From a virus: a stretch of 64,000 nt of DNA. The notes below the pieces were generated by a model, which saw only the letters and a program-made list of their open reading frames with translations, ran no database searches and was not told where the DNA came from. Shown here one piece after another: positions 16,140 through 24,494 of the stretch. Within the stretch, counting starts at the first letter, position 1. Each line of letters starts with the position of its first letter. The position numbers were made by a program, and so were the translations under genes. The stretch lies in IMG/VR virus record IMGVR_UViG_3300032224_001146, positions 23,194 through 87,193 of that record. One strand, given 5' to 3'.

Positions 16140-16475
16140 ATGGATATTAAAAGAACCAACTCCCAGTTTATTGAAGAAACAACCCTAGGGCTATATGTTT
16201 GGGAAATGCCAGACGGACGCTGGGTGGGAGATGATGATGGTAACTTTATGACTATCCAAGCTTTTAAAGGTGATAAAGTAAAAATGGATATGCTTGCAAG
16301 AGCAGTTCGTGGATACGGCATTGATGAGGGTCAGCCTACATTTTTGTCGGGACGAAGAAAAGTTACAGACGAAGAATTTGAAGAACAGCAGACAAGATTA
16401 AAGTGGGGCCTAGTACCAGATAAATATGATATGGGTGTCTATAAAGAAGATAAGGCGAAGGGTTTGATTGTATGA
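16140..16475 (+). CDS. Unknown protein upstream of portal
   Basis: 111 residues, probably translated from a leaderless message. Acidic and aromatic N-terminal half (LGLYVWEMPDGRWVGDDDGN) that looks like a small beta domain, then MLARAVRGYGIDEGQPTFLS and a charged C-terminal end (DEEFEEQQTRLKWGLVPDKY). I do not recognise a Pfam family, but genes with the MPDGRWVGDDDGN-type motif next to portal genes are familiar from actinophages (recall only). The last bases ATGA overlap the portal start, so the two are coupled. A packaging or portal-accessory role is an inference. Confidence 0.6.
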   Translation: MDIKRTNSQFIEETTLGLYVWEMPDGRWVGDDDGNFMTIQAFKGDKVKMDMLARAVRGYGIDEGQPTFLSGRRKVTDEEFEEQQTRLKWGLVPDKYDMGVYKEDKAKGLIV

Positions 16476-18067
16476 CAAAAGTTGTTTATGAAGAGGATAG
16501 CGAGATCATTGATAATGATGTTCGTGTAAGCACATATGCTGACATGGTTAGATTTAGCAAAGCTCAAGAACAAACAACAACAGATGCCTTTGCAGTTGAT
16601 GCAGAAGAGCTAAAGAAATTCTCAGGCATGTCTCCAGCATTTAGAAGAAAGCTTGGAAGAGAATTATCAAAAGCTTTTGTAGGACAAGATGGATCACAAA
16701 CACAACAAAGCCTTCTTGCTCAGGCGATCACTGGATATGCACTATTAGATGTAATTGAGCCAACATACAATATGGAATATCTCTCAAGACTTTATGAAAT
16801 TTCAACATATAACTATTCTGCTTGTAATGCTAAGACATCAAATATTGTTGGCCTTGGACATTCATTTATGGAAACAAGAAAAACTAACGACGCAATTGAT
16901 GGAATTACAGATGAAAAGCAATTAGATCGTGCTCGTAGAAAATTAACAAAATTAAAACAAGACTTAGATGATTGGTTGGAATCTTGCAATGATGAAGATA
17001 CTTTTACAGAGACTCTTATTAAAGTATGGACAGACTATGAAGCTACTGGTAACGGGTACCTCGAAGTCGGTAGAACGGTTCGTGGAGACATCGGATACTT
17101 AGGACATATCCCATCAAAGACAATGCGTGTACGCCGCCTTAGAGACGGTTTTATACAGCTTCTTTATGGCAAGATTGTATACTTTAGAAATTATGGAGAT
17201 CAAGAAACTCCTAATCCAGTACTGGGTGGAAATGACAGACCAAACGAAATTATCCATCTTAAGAAGTACACACCAGTAAATCAGTATTATGGTGTCCCAG
17301 ATATTATTGCAGCACAAAATGCTTTGGCTGGAAATGAATTTGCGGCTAAATATAACTTAGATTATTTTGAAAATAAGGCGGTCCCAAGATATATTATTAC
17401 AGCAAAGGGAGCAAAGCTTTCTCCAGAGTCAGAGCGTAAATTGCTTGAATTTTTCCAGGTTGGATTAAAGGGTAAGAACCATCGTTCACTTTATATTCCA
17501 CTTCCAGCAGATACCCCAGAGTCTAAGGTTGAATTTAAGATGGAGCCTATTGAGGCAGGGGTTCAGGAAGGCTCATTTGATAAATATCGCAAATCAAATA
17601 GAGATGAAATCCTCCTTGCTCACCGTGTCCCAATTAATAAAATTGGAACTCCAGAAGGTGTAAACCTAGCAGTTGCTCGTGATGCGGATAAGACATTTAA
17701 AGAGCAGGTTTGCCGTCCATCACAGATGAGATTAGAAAAGAAACTAAATAGAATTATTGAAGAAAAGACAGATGCCCTAGTTATTAAGTTTAATGAATTG
17801 AGCTTAACAGATGAAGATACTCAGTCTAAAATTGATGAAAGATACTTGCGTATGCAGGTTATTGTTCCTAATGAAGTTCGTATTCGCAAGGGTATGATTC
17901 CTATTGAAGGTGGAGACAAAGTAGTTCAACTTAAGCCAGATCAAGCAGCCGAACAAACTGCACAAGCTGGAAATACAAGACAAAGAACCCAACAAAGAGA
18001 TGCTAATTCCCCAGACAAATCTGGAGAAGGTAGAAATGCTCAGGGTGACGGAAGACAAACTCCGTAA
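16472..18067 (+). CDS. Portal protein (PBSX/HK97-type)
   Basis: 531 residues. It forms the dodecameric ring at the capsid vertex through which DNA passes. Recognisable portal segments: YLSRLYEISTYNYSACNAKT near residue 105, DYEATGNGYLEVGRTVRGD around 190, VYFRNYGDQ and NEIIHLKKYTPVNQYYGVPD around 250-275, then AAQNALAGNEFAAKYNLDYF, and GTPEGVNLAVARDADKTFKE near 405. This order is that of PBSX-family phage portals. The C-terminus is Gln/Asp-rich and probably disordered. It is coupled to the previous gene by ATGA overlap and sits just upstream of protease and capsid, the expected head-gene order. Confidence 0.9.
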   Translation: MTKVVYEEDSEIIDNDVRVSTYADMVRFSKAQEQTTTDAFAVDAEELKKFSGMSPAFRRKLGRELSKAFVGQDGSQTQQSLLAQAITGYALLDVIEPTYNMEYLSRLYEISTYNYSACNAKTSNIVGLGHSFMETRKTNDAIDGITDEKQLDRARRKLTKLKQDLDDWLESCNDEDTFTETLIKVWTDYEATGNGYLEVGRTVRGDIGYLGHIPSKTMRVRRLRDGFIQLLYGKIVYFRNYGDQETPNPVLGGNDRPNEIIHLKKYTPVNQYYGVPDIIAAQNALAGNEFAAKYNLDYFENKAVPRYIITAKGAKLSPESERKLLEFFQVGLKGKNHRSLYIPLPADTPESKVEFKMEPIEAGVQEGSFDKYRKSNRDEILLAHRVPINKIGTPEGVNLAVARDADKTFKEQVCRPSQMRLEKKLNRIIEEKTDALVIKFNELSLTDEDTQSKIDERYLRMQVIVPNEVRIRKGMIPIEGGDKVVQLKPDQAAEQTAQAGNTRQRTQQRDANSPDKSGEGRNAQGDGRQTP

Positions 18068-18085
18068 TTTTTAGTCAATTGATAT

Positions 18086-18114
18086 TTGCCTTTTTAAGCA
18101 CACGTTGATAAACT
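18086..18114 (+). promoter_or_regulatory. Promoter for prohead protease, near-leaderless
   Basis: TTGCCT (18086-18091), 17-bp spacer, TAAACT (18109-18114). The ATG at 18124 is nine bases downstream, so the transcript should start 2-3 bases before or at it. No Shine-Dalgarno lies in the bases before the ATG. Confidence 0.5.
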
Positions 18115-18123
18115 TTATACAGT

Positions 18124-19446
18124 ATGAATATTGAAAAAGCACATTGGTCAAGTAATGGTAACCGCCTGTCAATTGCGGTCCCATTTTCAAAGGTCAATAA
18201 AGAGAATAGAACAGTCTCAGGCTTTGCTACATTAAACAATGTAGACCAGACTGGAGATGTTGTCACGGCTGAAGCAAGCCTAAAGGCATTTGATAATTTC
18301 CGTGGAAACATTCGTGAAATGCATCAATCAATTGCGGTAGGCAAGATGCTTTCATTTAAGTCAGAGACATTCTTTGATCCAATCTCAAAATCATTTTATG
18401 ATGGAGTTTGGGTAAGTGCATATATTTCTAAAGGTGCACAAGACACTTGGGAAAAAGTTCTTGACGGCACTCTTTCAGGTTTTTCAATTGGCGGAAGAAT
18501 TAATGATGTTGATAATGAAGTTAATAAGTCAAGTGGTGAAACAGTAAGATTCATCAAGGACTACGATCTTATTGAATTGTCACTTGTTGATTCACCAGCA
18601 AATGAACTTTGCAATGTTCTTTCAATTGAAAAAGTAAACGGATCACTTGTTTACAAAGGATTAGCTGCAGAGACTTTAGCAGCAAATGTTTTTTTCTGCC
18701 AAGCAGATAACATTGTAGTTTCTGAAATGTCAGCAACTCGCAACTGTTCTGTTTGCGGAACAAATATGGAAATCATTGGTTGGGTGGAAAACAATGATAT
18801 TAATAAGGCGGATACAGTTAGATATGTTTATGAAAAATATATCAATAAGTTTTCTAGTTCTGCACAAGAACCAGAAAGTAACACCGAAGTAAAGGGAGGT
18901 ACAATCGTGTCAGAAGCAACAGTAGAAGACACCACTGTCGAAGCTCCTGCAACAGAAGCACCAGTTACTGAAGAAGTAGCTGCACCAGCAGAAGATGCAG
19001 CACCAGCAGAAGCAGTTGTAGAAGAAGCAGCACCAGCTGCAGAAGCAGATGCCGCCAATACCGAAGATGCACCAGCAGCAGATGCAGTAGCTGAGGAATC
19101 AGAAATTGCAAAGGCAATGGGAGATCTTAAGGGCTTCTTGTCAGATACACTTAGTAAGGCAGCAGAGACAAACGCAGCACAGGTTGCAGAAGTTAAGTCA
19201 ACTGTAGAGTCCTTTATCAAAGGTGTAGAGACAAAAGTTTCAGAATTGGCAGAACAGTACAACACACTCAGCGAAACCGTTAAAGGAATCACTGAAGGAA
19301 TTGGCTCAGTTGAAAAGCGAGTCAACGCAGTTGAAACAGATACTGCAGTAAAGAAGTCTGCTGACCTTGGCGGGTCAACAGAGTTTGTAAAGAAATCAAA
19401 ATGGTCAGGAGCTTTCCTCGGTTCCGTGAACGATATTTTAAACTAA
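18124..19446 (+). CDS. Prohead protease (XkdF-like) fused to scaffold
   Basis: 440 residues. Residues 1-~165 are an XkdF-type serine protease domain: NVDQTGDVVTAEASLKAFDN, catalytic His candidate H67 (REMHQS), Ser candidate S121 in GTLSGFSIGG, and DLIELSLVDSPANE near 148-161. A CSVCG motif (C208, C211) follows. From residue ~240 the chain is a long acidic Ala/Glu/Pro/Val linker, then a coiled-coil scaffold (KAAETNAAQVAEVKSTVESF). The C-terminal ~35 residues probably contact the capsid protein. Internal in-frame GTG 18907 has an excellent Shine-Dalgarno, so a separate scaffold may be made. The C-terminal part is probably cleaved during maturation. Confidence 0.85.
   Translation: MNIEKAHWSSNGNRLSIAVPFSKVNKENRTVSGFATLNNVDQTGDVVTAEASLKAFDNFRGNIREMHQSIAVGKMLSFKSETFFDPISKSFYDGVWVSAYISKGAQDTWEKVLDGTLSGFSIGGRINDVDNEVNKSSGETVRFIKDYDLIELSLVDSPANELCNVLSIEKVNGSLVYKGLAAETLAANVFFCQADNIVVSEMSATRNCSVCGTNMEIIGWVENNDINKADTVRYVYEKYINKFSSSAQEPESNTEVKGGTIVSEATVEDTTVEAPATEAPVTEEVAAPAEDAAPAEAVVEEAAPAAEADAANTEDAPAADAVAEESEIAKAMGDLKGFLSDTLSKAAETNAAQVAEVKSTVESFIKGVETKVSELAEQYNTLSETVKGITEGIGSVEKRVNAVETDTAVKKSADLGGSTEFVKKSKWSGAFLGSVNDILN
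18907..19446 (+). CDS. Nested in-frame scaffold protein start (predicted)
   Basis: A GTG at 18907 (codon 262 of the protease-scaffold gene) is preceded by AAAGGGAGGT at 18891-18900, with a 7-base gap from GGAGG to GTG; most ordinary internal codons lack such a site. Translation from here gives 180 residues holding only the acidic linker and coiled-coil scaffold, without the protease. Nested protease/scaffold pairs are established in other phages (for example lambda C/Nu3). The predicted product would supply excess scaffold over protease. Inference from sequence alone. Confidence 0.55.
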   Translation: MSEATVEDTTVEAPATEAPVTEEVAAPAEDAAPAEAVVEEAAPAAEADAANTEDAPAADAVAEESEIAKAMGDLKGFLSDTLSKAAETNAAQVAEVKSTVESFIKGVETKVSELAEQYNTLSETVKGITEGIGSVEKRVNAVETDTAVKKSADLGGSTEFVKKSKWSGAFLGSVNDILN

Positions 19447-19466
19447 AAAAGGCAGGTGAAAAAAAT

Positions 19467-20516
19467 ATGAGTAACGAATTATTAGAAAAGGCAGTAGCAG
19501 CTAATACAACAGCAACTACTAGCATGAACGGCCAGAGCCTTTCAGGTTCAGGTATCCACGTCGGAGCTACCCAAACAGGTGGTCTCCTAAATCCAGAGCA
19601 GTCAGCACGATTCCTCGACTACGTATTTGATGCTACCGTTATCGGTAAGGTCGCACGTACAGTAAGAATGAAGGCAGATACAACTGAGATTGATCGCATC
19701 GGAGTTGGCGAGAAGCTAATGAAGGTTGCGTCAGAAGCAGAAGACACAGGTTCAAACGCTGGTGTCACATTCTCAAAGATCAACTTGACAACTAAGAAGC
19801 TTCGTCTTGACTGGGAACTCTCAACAGAGTCTCTAGAAGACAACATCGAAGGTCCAGATCTAGAAGATCACATTGCACGTCTAATGGCAACACAAGCTGG
19901 AAATGACATTGAAGATGTAGTCCTTAATGGAGATACATCACTTTCATCAGATAACCTATACAAGGCATTTGATGGTGTTGTTAAGAAGGCTAAGGCTAAC
20001 GGACACGTAGTTGATGCAGCAGGAGCAGCAGTTTCTCGTGCAGTATTTAACTCAGCACTTAAGGCACTTCCACGTAAGTACAAGCAACGTCGTACAGACC
20101 TTCGCTTCCTTTCAGGATCAAACCTTATCCAGGACTTCCTATATAGCCAGTCTATCTCAACCAACTTTGCAAACCCACAAGATATCGCATCAAGCGTTAT
20201 TCGTGGTGAAGTTGCACCACTTGGTGGACCAGCAGGTTATGTAGCACCATACGCATTTGGTATTCCAATTGTTGAAGTTCCACTACTTAATGAAATCCAA
20301 GCTGGAGATTATTCAGGACACACAGGTTCACATGGTGACATCCACCTTTCATTCCCAAATAACGTTGTTATTGGAATTAAGCGTGATGTAACTGTATACC
20401 GTTTCTTCTGGCCACGTAAGGACTCAGTTGAGTACACACTTTACACAAGAGTTGGCGTTCAAATTGAACAAGCTGATGCTTGGGTAGTTGTAAAGAACGT
20501 TAAGGTAGCTTCCTAA
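19467..20516 (+). CDS. Major capsid protein (HK97 fold)
   Basis: 349 residues from ATG 19467 behind AGGTGAA; an ATG at 19401 would overlap the scaffold by 46 bases and add a basic, unlikely leader. Typical HK97-type capsid signatures: LLNPEQSARFLDYVFDATVI, then helical and E-loop-like stretches (KLRLDWELSTESLEDNIEGP), A-domain strands (RFLSGSNLIQDFLYSQSI; YAFGIPIVEVPLLNE), and closing TVYRFFWPRKDSVEYTLYTR. Codons here are clearly more C-ending (ATC, CGT, GGT, ACC) than in flanking genes, consistent with high expression. A strong terminator follows at 20535. Encodes the icosahedral shell subunit. Confidence 0.9.
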   Translation: MSNELLEKAVAANTTATTSMNGQSLSGSGIHVGATQTGGLLNPEQSARFLDYVFDATVIGKVARTVRMKADTTEIDRIGVGEKLMKVASEAEDTGSNAGVTFSKINLTTKKLRLDWELSTESLEDNIEGPDLEDHIARLMATQAGNDIEDVVLNGDTSLSSDNLYKAFDGVVKKAKANGHVVDAAGAAVSRAVFNSALKALPRKYKQRRTDLRFLSGSNLIQDFLYSQSISTNFANPQDIASSVIRGEVAPLGGPAGYVAPYAFGIPIVEVPLLNEIQAGDYSGHTGSHGDIHLSFPNNVVIGIKRDVTVYRFFWPRKDSVEYTLYTRVGVQIEQADAWVVVKNVKVAS

Positions 20517-20534
20517 TTTAGGAAATATACTATT

Positions 20535-20575
20535 GTAAAGGCCCTCAAATTAATTTTTGAGGGTCTTTACCTTTT
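20535..20575 (+). terminator. Intrinsic terminator after the capsid gene
   Basis: A 15-bp stem with one G-T wobble: GTAAAGGCCCTCAAA (20535-20549) pairs with TTTGAGGGTCTTTAC (20556-20570), with a six-base loop, followed by CTTTT. Located 19 bp after the capsid stop. The -35 of the next promoter (TTTACC, 20566-20571) lies in the stem's 3' arm. Confidence 0.8.
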
Positions 20576-20594
20576 AAGCTCATAATGCTATAAT
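20566..20594 (+). promoter_or_regulatory. Promoter for connector/tail genes
   Basis: TTTACC (20566-20571), 17-bp spacer ending TGC, TATAAT (20589-20594). The start is predicted near 20601, with a short leader containing AAAGGAG before the ATG at 20617. It overlaps the capsid terminator, so the capsid transcript ends where the next one begins. Confidence 0.65.
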
Positions 20595-20616
20595 TGAACA
20601 GAACAAAGGAGATTAT

Positions 20617-21024
20617 ATGTCATTTTCAACAATGAAAATTGCAGAACTCAAGCAAATCGCAGAAGACTTCGCAGTTGACCTACCTAATTCAAAAAGCAAA
20701 GCAGAAATTATCGCAGCCTTCGCAGAAGAAGGCGTAACATGGGATATTTACCAAAAAACATTAAAGAATCTAGAAGAAGATTCAATTGAGTCAGACGAAG
20801 CTGTAGAGATCCTACCTAAGTTTGATCCAAAGGCGGCAACACCAGAAGATACAACTCTAGTTAGAATGACCAGAGCAAACTTCAGATATGATATTCTTGG
20901 ATTTACCTTTACAAAGGAACATCCATTTGTAGCAATGCCATCAGAAAAAGCAGAAGAACTTTTCAGAATTGAAGAGGGATTCCGTATGGCTACAGCTACT
21001 GAAGTAAAAGATTTTTACAACTAA
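20617..21024 (+). CDS. Head-tail connector-region protein with SAP/HeH-like N-terminus
   Basis: 135 residues. Residues 1-45 (MKIAELKQIAEDFAVDLPNS, KSKAEIIAAFAEEGV) form the helix-extended-helix (SAP/Rho-N-like) motif often attached to phage head-tail genes. The C-terminal part (MTRANFRYDILGFTFTKEHP, ATATEVKDFYN) is a small domain I know only from the family of short proteins next to capsid genes. It lies in the position usual for a connector or stopper. Any nucleic-acid contact by the SAP-like motif is an inference. Confidence 0.6.
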   Translation: MSFSTMKIAELKQIAEDFAVDLPNSKSKAEIIAAFAEEGVTWDIYQKTLKNLEEDSIESDEAVEILPKFDPKAATPEDTTLVRMTRANFRYDILGFTFTKEHPFVAMPSEKAEELFRIEEGFRMATATEVKDFYN

Positions 21025-21037
21025 AAGGAAAAATTAA

Positions 21038-22030
21038 ATGGCAGAGTTATATGTAAATAGTAATGGAGTTTTGCGTCAAAAAATTTACTGGGCTGGAAAG
21101 CCTGTGGATACTGACAATAACGTATCTGTTGCTGTTTACGATGTAACTGAAGACCCAGCCATTATTCCAGCACTTTCTCCAACAACATTGTTGGGAACAT
21201 ATACAGCATCTAATTTAGAAACAGATAATGGAAACTACGAACTAGTTCTTCCATTCAATCTAACTTCTAGAAATAGAAAATTAAAGTTAATTTGGTCTTA
21301 TGCTGTAAATGGAGAGGCTGGACAACAAACAACATTTGCTGATGTTGTAACTCCTTATGTTAATATTTCAGAAGCAATTGATGCTTTAAATTTTGGAGTT
21401 GATCCTTCAGATCCAGAATATAAGTCTTATGAAGAGCTTATGCGAGCAGAAGCATATGCAAGAAAGCTTATTGAAAATTATACATTTGATCAATTCTATC
21501 TTTATGATGATGTACAAATTGTTTATGGGGCTGGAGATGACTCCATTGCCACCCTTTATAAGGTAAATCAAATTCATGAACTTTATGCAAATGATATTTT
21601 ATTATTAGATAATCCAAACAATGTTAATAATATAGGGTATGATATTGTTCCAGCTTCAACTGGTTATGGAATTAAGATTGATAGAGGTTCATCTATTGTA
21701 AGAGATAATACTGTGTATCTTGCCAATGGAATGGTTTCTCCTACAGTATATGATATGGGATTCCAAGGTTTCTTTCAAAAAGGTGTGGCTTACAGAATAC
21801 AAGGAAGATTTGGTTGGGATTATATTCCAGACGAAGTCAGCCTTGCAGCAATTGAATTAATGAAAGACTTTTTTAACAAAGATACTCAATGGAAGCACAA
21901 ATACGTAAAGAATATTCAGACATTTGACTGGAATTTTGAGTATGACCCACAAGTTTATAGTGGAACAGGAAACTTTTATGCTGACAGCGTTCTTTCAAAT
22001 TATGTTGTCAAGCAAATGTTGGTGATCTAA
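21038..22030 (+). CDS. Head-tail connector/adaptor with N-terminal Ig-like domain
   Basis: 330 residues. Residues ~1-110 are beta-rich (RQKIYWAGKPVDTDNNVSVA, NGNYELVLPFNLTSRNRKLK), an Ig-like accessory domain. Residues ~120-330 contain YEELMRAEAYARKLIENYTF, a helix-rich adaptor core, and DYIPDEVSLAAIELMKDFFN, a helical pattern typical of gp6-like adaptors that plug below the portal. The gene order (capsid, SAP-like, this, stopper-like) also supports an adaptor. The next gene starts on its stop codon. Confidence 0.6.
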   Translation: MAELYVNSNGVLRQKIYWAGKPVDTDNNVSVAVYDVTEDPAIIPALSPTTLLGTYTASNLETDNGNYELVLPFNLTSRNRKLKLIWSYAVNGEAGQQTTFADVVTPYVNISEAIDALNFGVDPSDPEYKSYEELMRAEAYARKLIENYTFDQFYLYDDVQIVYGAGDDSIATLYKVNQIHELYANDILLLDNPNNVNNIGYDIVPASTGYGIKIDRGSSIVRDNTVYLANGMVSPTVYDMGFQGFFQKGVAYRIQGRFGWDYIPDEVSLAAIELMKDFFNKDTQWKHKYVKNIQTFDWNFEYDPQVYSGTGNFYADSVLSNYVVKQMLVI

Positions 22031-22458
22031 TGTTAACAGATTTGGTAGGAACAATCCTGTCAATGAAAGTTGACATCTATGTACAGCAAGATTCTCAAGA
22101 TTCAGATACTGGTGCATTAAAAAAGAATTGGGTTTTAGACAGAACTGTTCAGTGTTTTGCAAAAGGAAATATTTCAAATTCTTCTACAGGGCGTGGTTCT
22201 GACAGACAAAAATATGGCACACGTTATAGAGATGTAGAATCAATTTCAGTAAGAGTGGGAGAATTTATTTCTCACAGAGAAAAGCTTGTAAATATTAGAA
22301 GTCAAAAAGATGAGACACTTTGGTTTGAATTAAATTATCCAACTAGCACACCAACTGTTTTTGAAGTTGTTGGCAATACACCAATTATGGATCCATTTGG
22401 TTCAGTACTTGGATACAATTTAATGTGTGCAAGATCGGAAAACCAAACAATTGATTAA
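22030..22458 (+). CDS. Head closure/stopper-like protein
   Basis: 142 residues, start overlapping the previous stop (TAATG). Short beta-rich protein: KVDIYVQQDSQDSDTGALKK, WVLDRTVQCFAKGN, RYRDVESISVRVGEFISHRE and LWFELNYPTSTPTVFEVVGN. The length and order fit SPP1 gp16/HK97 gp10-type stopper or head-completion proteins, which plug the connector once DNA is packaged. The assignment rests mainly on synteny and size. It overlaps the next gene by 32 bases. Confidence 0.55.
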   Translation: MLTDLVGTILSMKVDIYVQQDSQDSDTGALKKNWVLDRTVQCFAKGNISNSSTGRGSDRQKYGTRYRDVESISVRVGEFISHREKLVNIRSQKDETLWFELNYPTSTPTVFEVVGNTPIMDPFGSVLGYNLMCARSENQTID

Positions 22459-23242
22459 TAGCATTGCATCCCTAGATACAGCCTCACGAGGCTTAGAACG
22501 CCTTATGGTGGGCTCTAAGCAAAAGGGTGTCATAGATGATGGCGGGACAGTTCAAAAAATTTCTGCTGGCCTTTATTACCAAGCAAGAGTAATGGGTGCA
22601 ATGGTTACAGAAGAATGTATTGCTACTGGTTACACAAATAAAATATTTAATAAGATTAAATTTGATCTAGAAGAATTTATAGATATGCAAGCTAGATCAA
22701 GACCAAAGGCATTTCATCACGTATATGAGTGGGGTCAAACTGGTAAAAACACAGCAAGACTTTTTGATATTCATAGATCTGGCCAGTCAGGTTTTGATTT
22801 TGTTTTAGGATATGATTTTAAATTATCAAACACACCAGTTCCAGCAAAAGGAAAAAGTCCAAAAACTTATTTCTTTAAAAACAAAGCCTTTGTAATGGAA
22901 AATGGTCAACAAGTTACAGTAAGACCAAAAAATCCAGATACAAGCTTAACATTTAATATGGGCGGACAATACATAACTTTGGAACCTGGCAAGGCAGTAA
23001 AAATAAATAATCCAGGCGGCAAAGAAGTAAAGTTATCTTTTGCTGGAGCATATACTAGATTTATGAATGGTCCTGTTGAAAATTCAATTGCAATGTCTGG
23101 AGCAAAAGATTCATTTAATTTAGTTGTTTCAAGATCAATGAAGTTGCCAGGAATTGTAAAAGCTAAGTCTTATTCTTATAATCCAGCATCTATTAAAAAT
23201 GCAGCTCATGCTGCTGTTCAATTGAATGGGAGAAACATGTGA
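22427..23242 (+). CDS. Neck/tail-completion region protein, unknown
   Basis: 271 residues from a GTG at 22427 inside the previous gene; no better start is seen nearby. Helical N-terminal half (DTASRGLERLMVGSKQKGVI, EEFIDMQARSRPKAFHHVYE), then beta-rich stretches (ITLEPGKAVKINNPGGKEVK). Charged throughout and with no membrane segment. It lies between the stopper and tail-terminator positions, where the HK97 gp10-type minor capsid/tail-completion genes usually sit. I do not recognise it by sequence. Confidence 0.5.
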   Translation: MQDRKTKQLINSIASLDTASRGLERLMVGSKQKGVIDDGGTVQKISAGLYYQARVMGAMVTEECIATGYTNKIFNKIKFDLEEFIDMQARSRPKAFHHVYEWGQTGKNTARLFDIHRSGQSGFDFVLGYDFKLSNTPVPAKGKSPKTYFFKNKAFVMENGQQVTVRPKNPDTSLTFNMGGQYITLEPGKAVKINNPGGKEVKLSFAGAYTRFMNGPVENSIAMSGAKDSFNLVVSRSMKLPGIVKAKSYSYNPASIKNAAHAAVQLNGRNM

Positions 23243-23751
23243 CTGCAAATTATAAAATAGACTCAGCAAATGAGATACGTAAGTTTTTATGGCATGAATT
23301 AACAATGAAGGGCTTGTTTAAAGAAACAGACTATTTTTCTGACAATGTAAATGAAACAATCATTCCTATCTTGCCAGTACAGCAAGTCCCAGAAATGAAT
23401 CAATTCTTAAATGGTAAAAAACATATTATCTATGATAAAACCAGTATGAGTTATGAATCTAATTGGCTGGTCTGTACAGAGAAAATGCAGTTTACCCTGT
23501 ATGCTATTGATGTGGCAGAAATCAATGAAATGAGAAACTTTTTAATTGACCTTTTTAGAAGGTCTGATGAGTCAGCTAGAGATATTAATAATTTTATGGA
23601 TAAAGATAGCAAGCTTCGTTTTCATACTATTTATATGTCTGACATATCCCCCATTGCCCCATCTGAAGAAATACAAGGGTTCTTGGCTGCGGATGTAATA
23701 TTAGACATTAAATACTCAAGAGATGTAGATAGATCAGGAAGATTTGCTTAG
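23239..23751 (+). CDS. Tail terminator/completion-like protein
   Basis: 170 residues from a GTG at 23239 that overlaps the previous TGA. Features: IRKFLWHELTMKGLFKETDY, MQFTLYAIDVAEINEMRNFL and AADVILDIKYSRDVDRSG. The alpha-beta layout with the closing beta strand, and its place directly before the tail tube gene, fit a tail terminator (lambda gpU-like). The gene ends where a new promoter begins. The assignment relies mostly on context. Confidence 0.55.
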   Translation: MTANYKIDSANEIRKFLWHELTMKGLFKETDYFSDNVNETIIPILPVQQVPEMNQFLNGKKHIIYDKTSMSYESNWLVCTEKMQFTLYAIDVAEINEMRNFLIDLFRRSDESARDINNFMDKDSKLRFHTIYMSDISPIAPSEEIQGFLAADVILDIKYSRDVDRSGRFA

Positions 23752-23754
23752 TCC

Positions 23755-23783
23755 TTGCTTTATGAACTAATCAACTGTAAAAT
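23755..23783 (+). promoter_or_regulatory. Promoter for the tail tube gene
   Basis: TTGCTT (23755-23760), 17-bp spacer, TAAAAT (23778-23783). The start is predicted near 23790. The ~60-base leader ends with CCAGGAGGTGG before the ATG at 23853, one of the strongest Shine-Dalgarno sites in the window, matching the need for abundant tube protein. Confidence 0.6.
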
Positions 23784-23852
23784 TGGAGTTGAGGAAAGAG
23801 CCTAGCCAGCAGCCACTAAGAAAGTAACAGTTATTCCAGGAGGTGGAAATAA

Positions 23853-24494
23853 ATGGCATTTGAAGCAAAAAATATTATTGTCGGAGCAGCACCGCTGTTC
23901 TTGTCAAAGAAGGATTCAACAGAATCTACATACGCAACAGTGCTTCCAGAAGGATCAAACGTAACAGCTAATACATCAATTTATGACGCTGATACTCGTG
24001 AGCTTAAGGGAAACCTTGCAACAGCTTACGCAAACGTTGGATACACAAACAACGGTCTTCAAATTACTTACAACCCAACATACGGTTCAGTAACAGTAGA
24101 TCAGCTTCTTGATACAGCAAAGCTGTTCAAGGAGTCAATGGAAGTTATGTTAGCAACTGAAATTACAGAAGCAACACTTGAGAACATTCTAAAGGTATTC
24201 GGACAGGGAGCTTCAACTCTCTCAGGCGATGCACTTGGTATGGAAGCAGGAGCTCTTGGACAAGAGCCTACAGAGCGTCAGCTAATTGCTGTCGGTCTTG
24301 CACCACGTTCAGCAGCTAACAAAAAGCGTGAAAGAGTTTATTATGGCCGTCGTGTACTTTCAGTACAACAGTCACAATTCACACTTGCACGTAACAATGC
24401 AACAGTATTCCCAGTAACCTTCCGTCTTCTCCCAGATGCAGCATATGCAGGAGCAGAATACGGTAAGATTATTGACCGTCTAATCGAAGCATAA
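23853..24494 (+). CDS. Major tail (tube) protein
   Basis: 213 residues. It occupies the tube position (between terminator-like and chaperone genes), has its own strong promoter and a terminator after it, and uses C-ending codons like the capsid gene. The sequence is compatible with a beta-sandwich tube subunit: FEAKNIIVGAAPLFLSKKDS, LKGNLATAYANVGYTNNGLQ, ITYNPTYGSVTVDQLLDTAK, and a closing FPVTFRLLPDAAYAGAEYGK. It stacks as rings around the tape measure. The family is not identified by sequence, but the synteny is strong. Confidence 0.8.
   Translation: MAFEAKNIIVGAAPLFLSKKDSTESTYATVLPEGSNVTANTSIYDADTRELKGNLATAYANVGYTNNGLQITYNPTYGSVTVDQLLDTAKLFKESMEVMLATEITEATLENILKVFGQGASTLSGDALGMEAGALGQEPTERQLIAVGLAPRSAANKKRERVYYGRRVLSVQQSQFTLARNNATVFPVTFRLLPDAAYAGAEYGKIIDRLIEA

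Noticed and set aside
18828-19325. 165-codon minus-strand open frame opposite the scaffold
   Set aside because: Arises from the GCA/GAA-rich Ala/Glu repeats read backwards (Ser/Ala/Thr-rich); no ribosome site and the + strand protein is clear.
19401-19466. Longer start for the capsid gene (22 extra residues)
   Set aside because: It lies within the scaffold gene's end and would add a basic leader; ATG 19467 has a better ribosome site and gives a typical capsid N-terminus.
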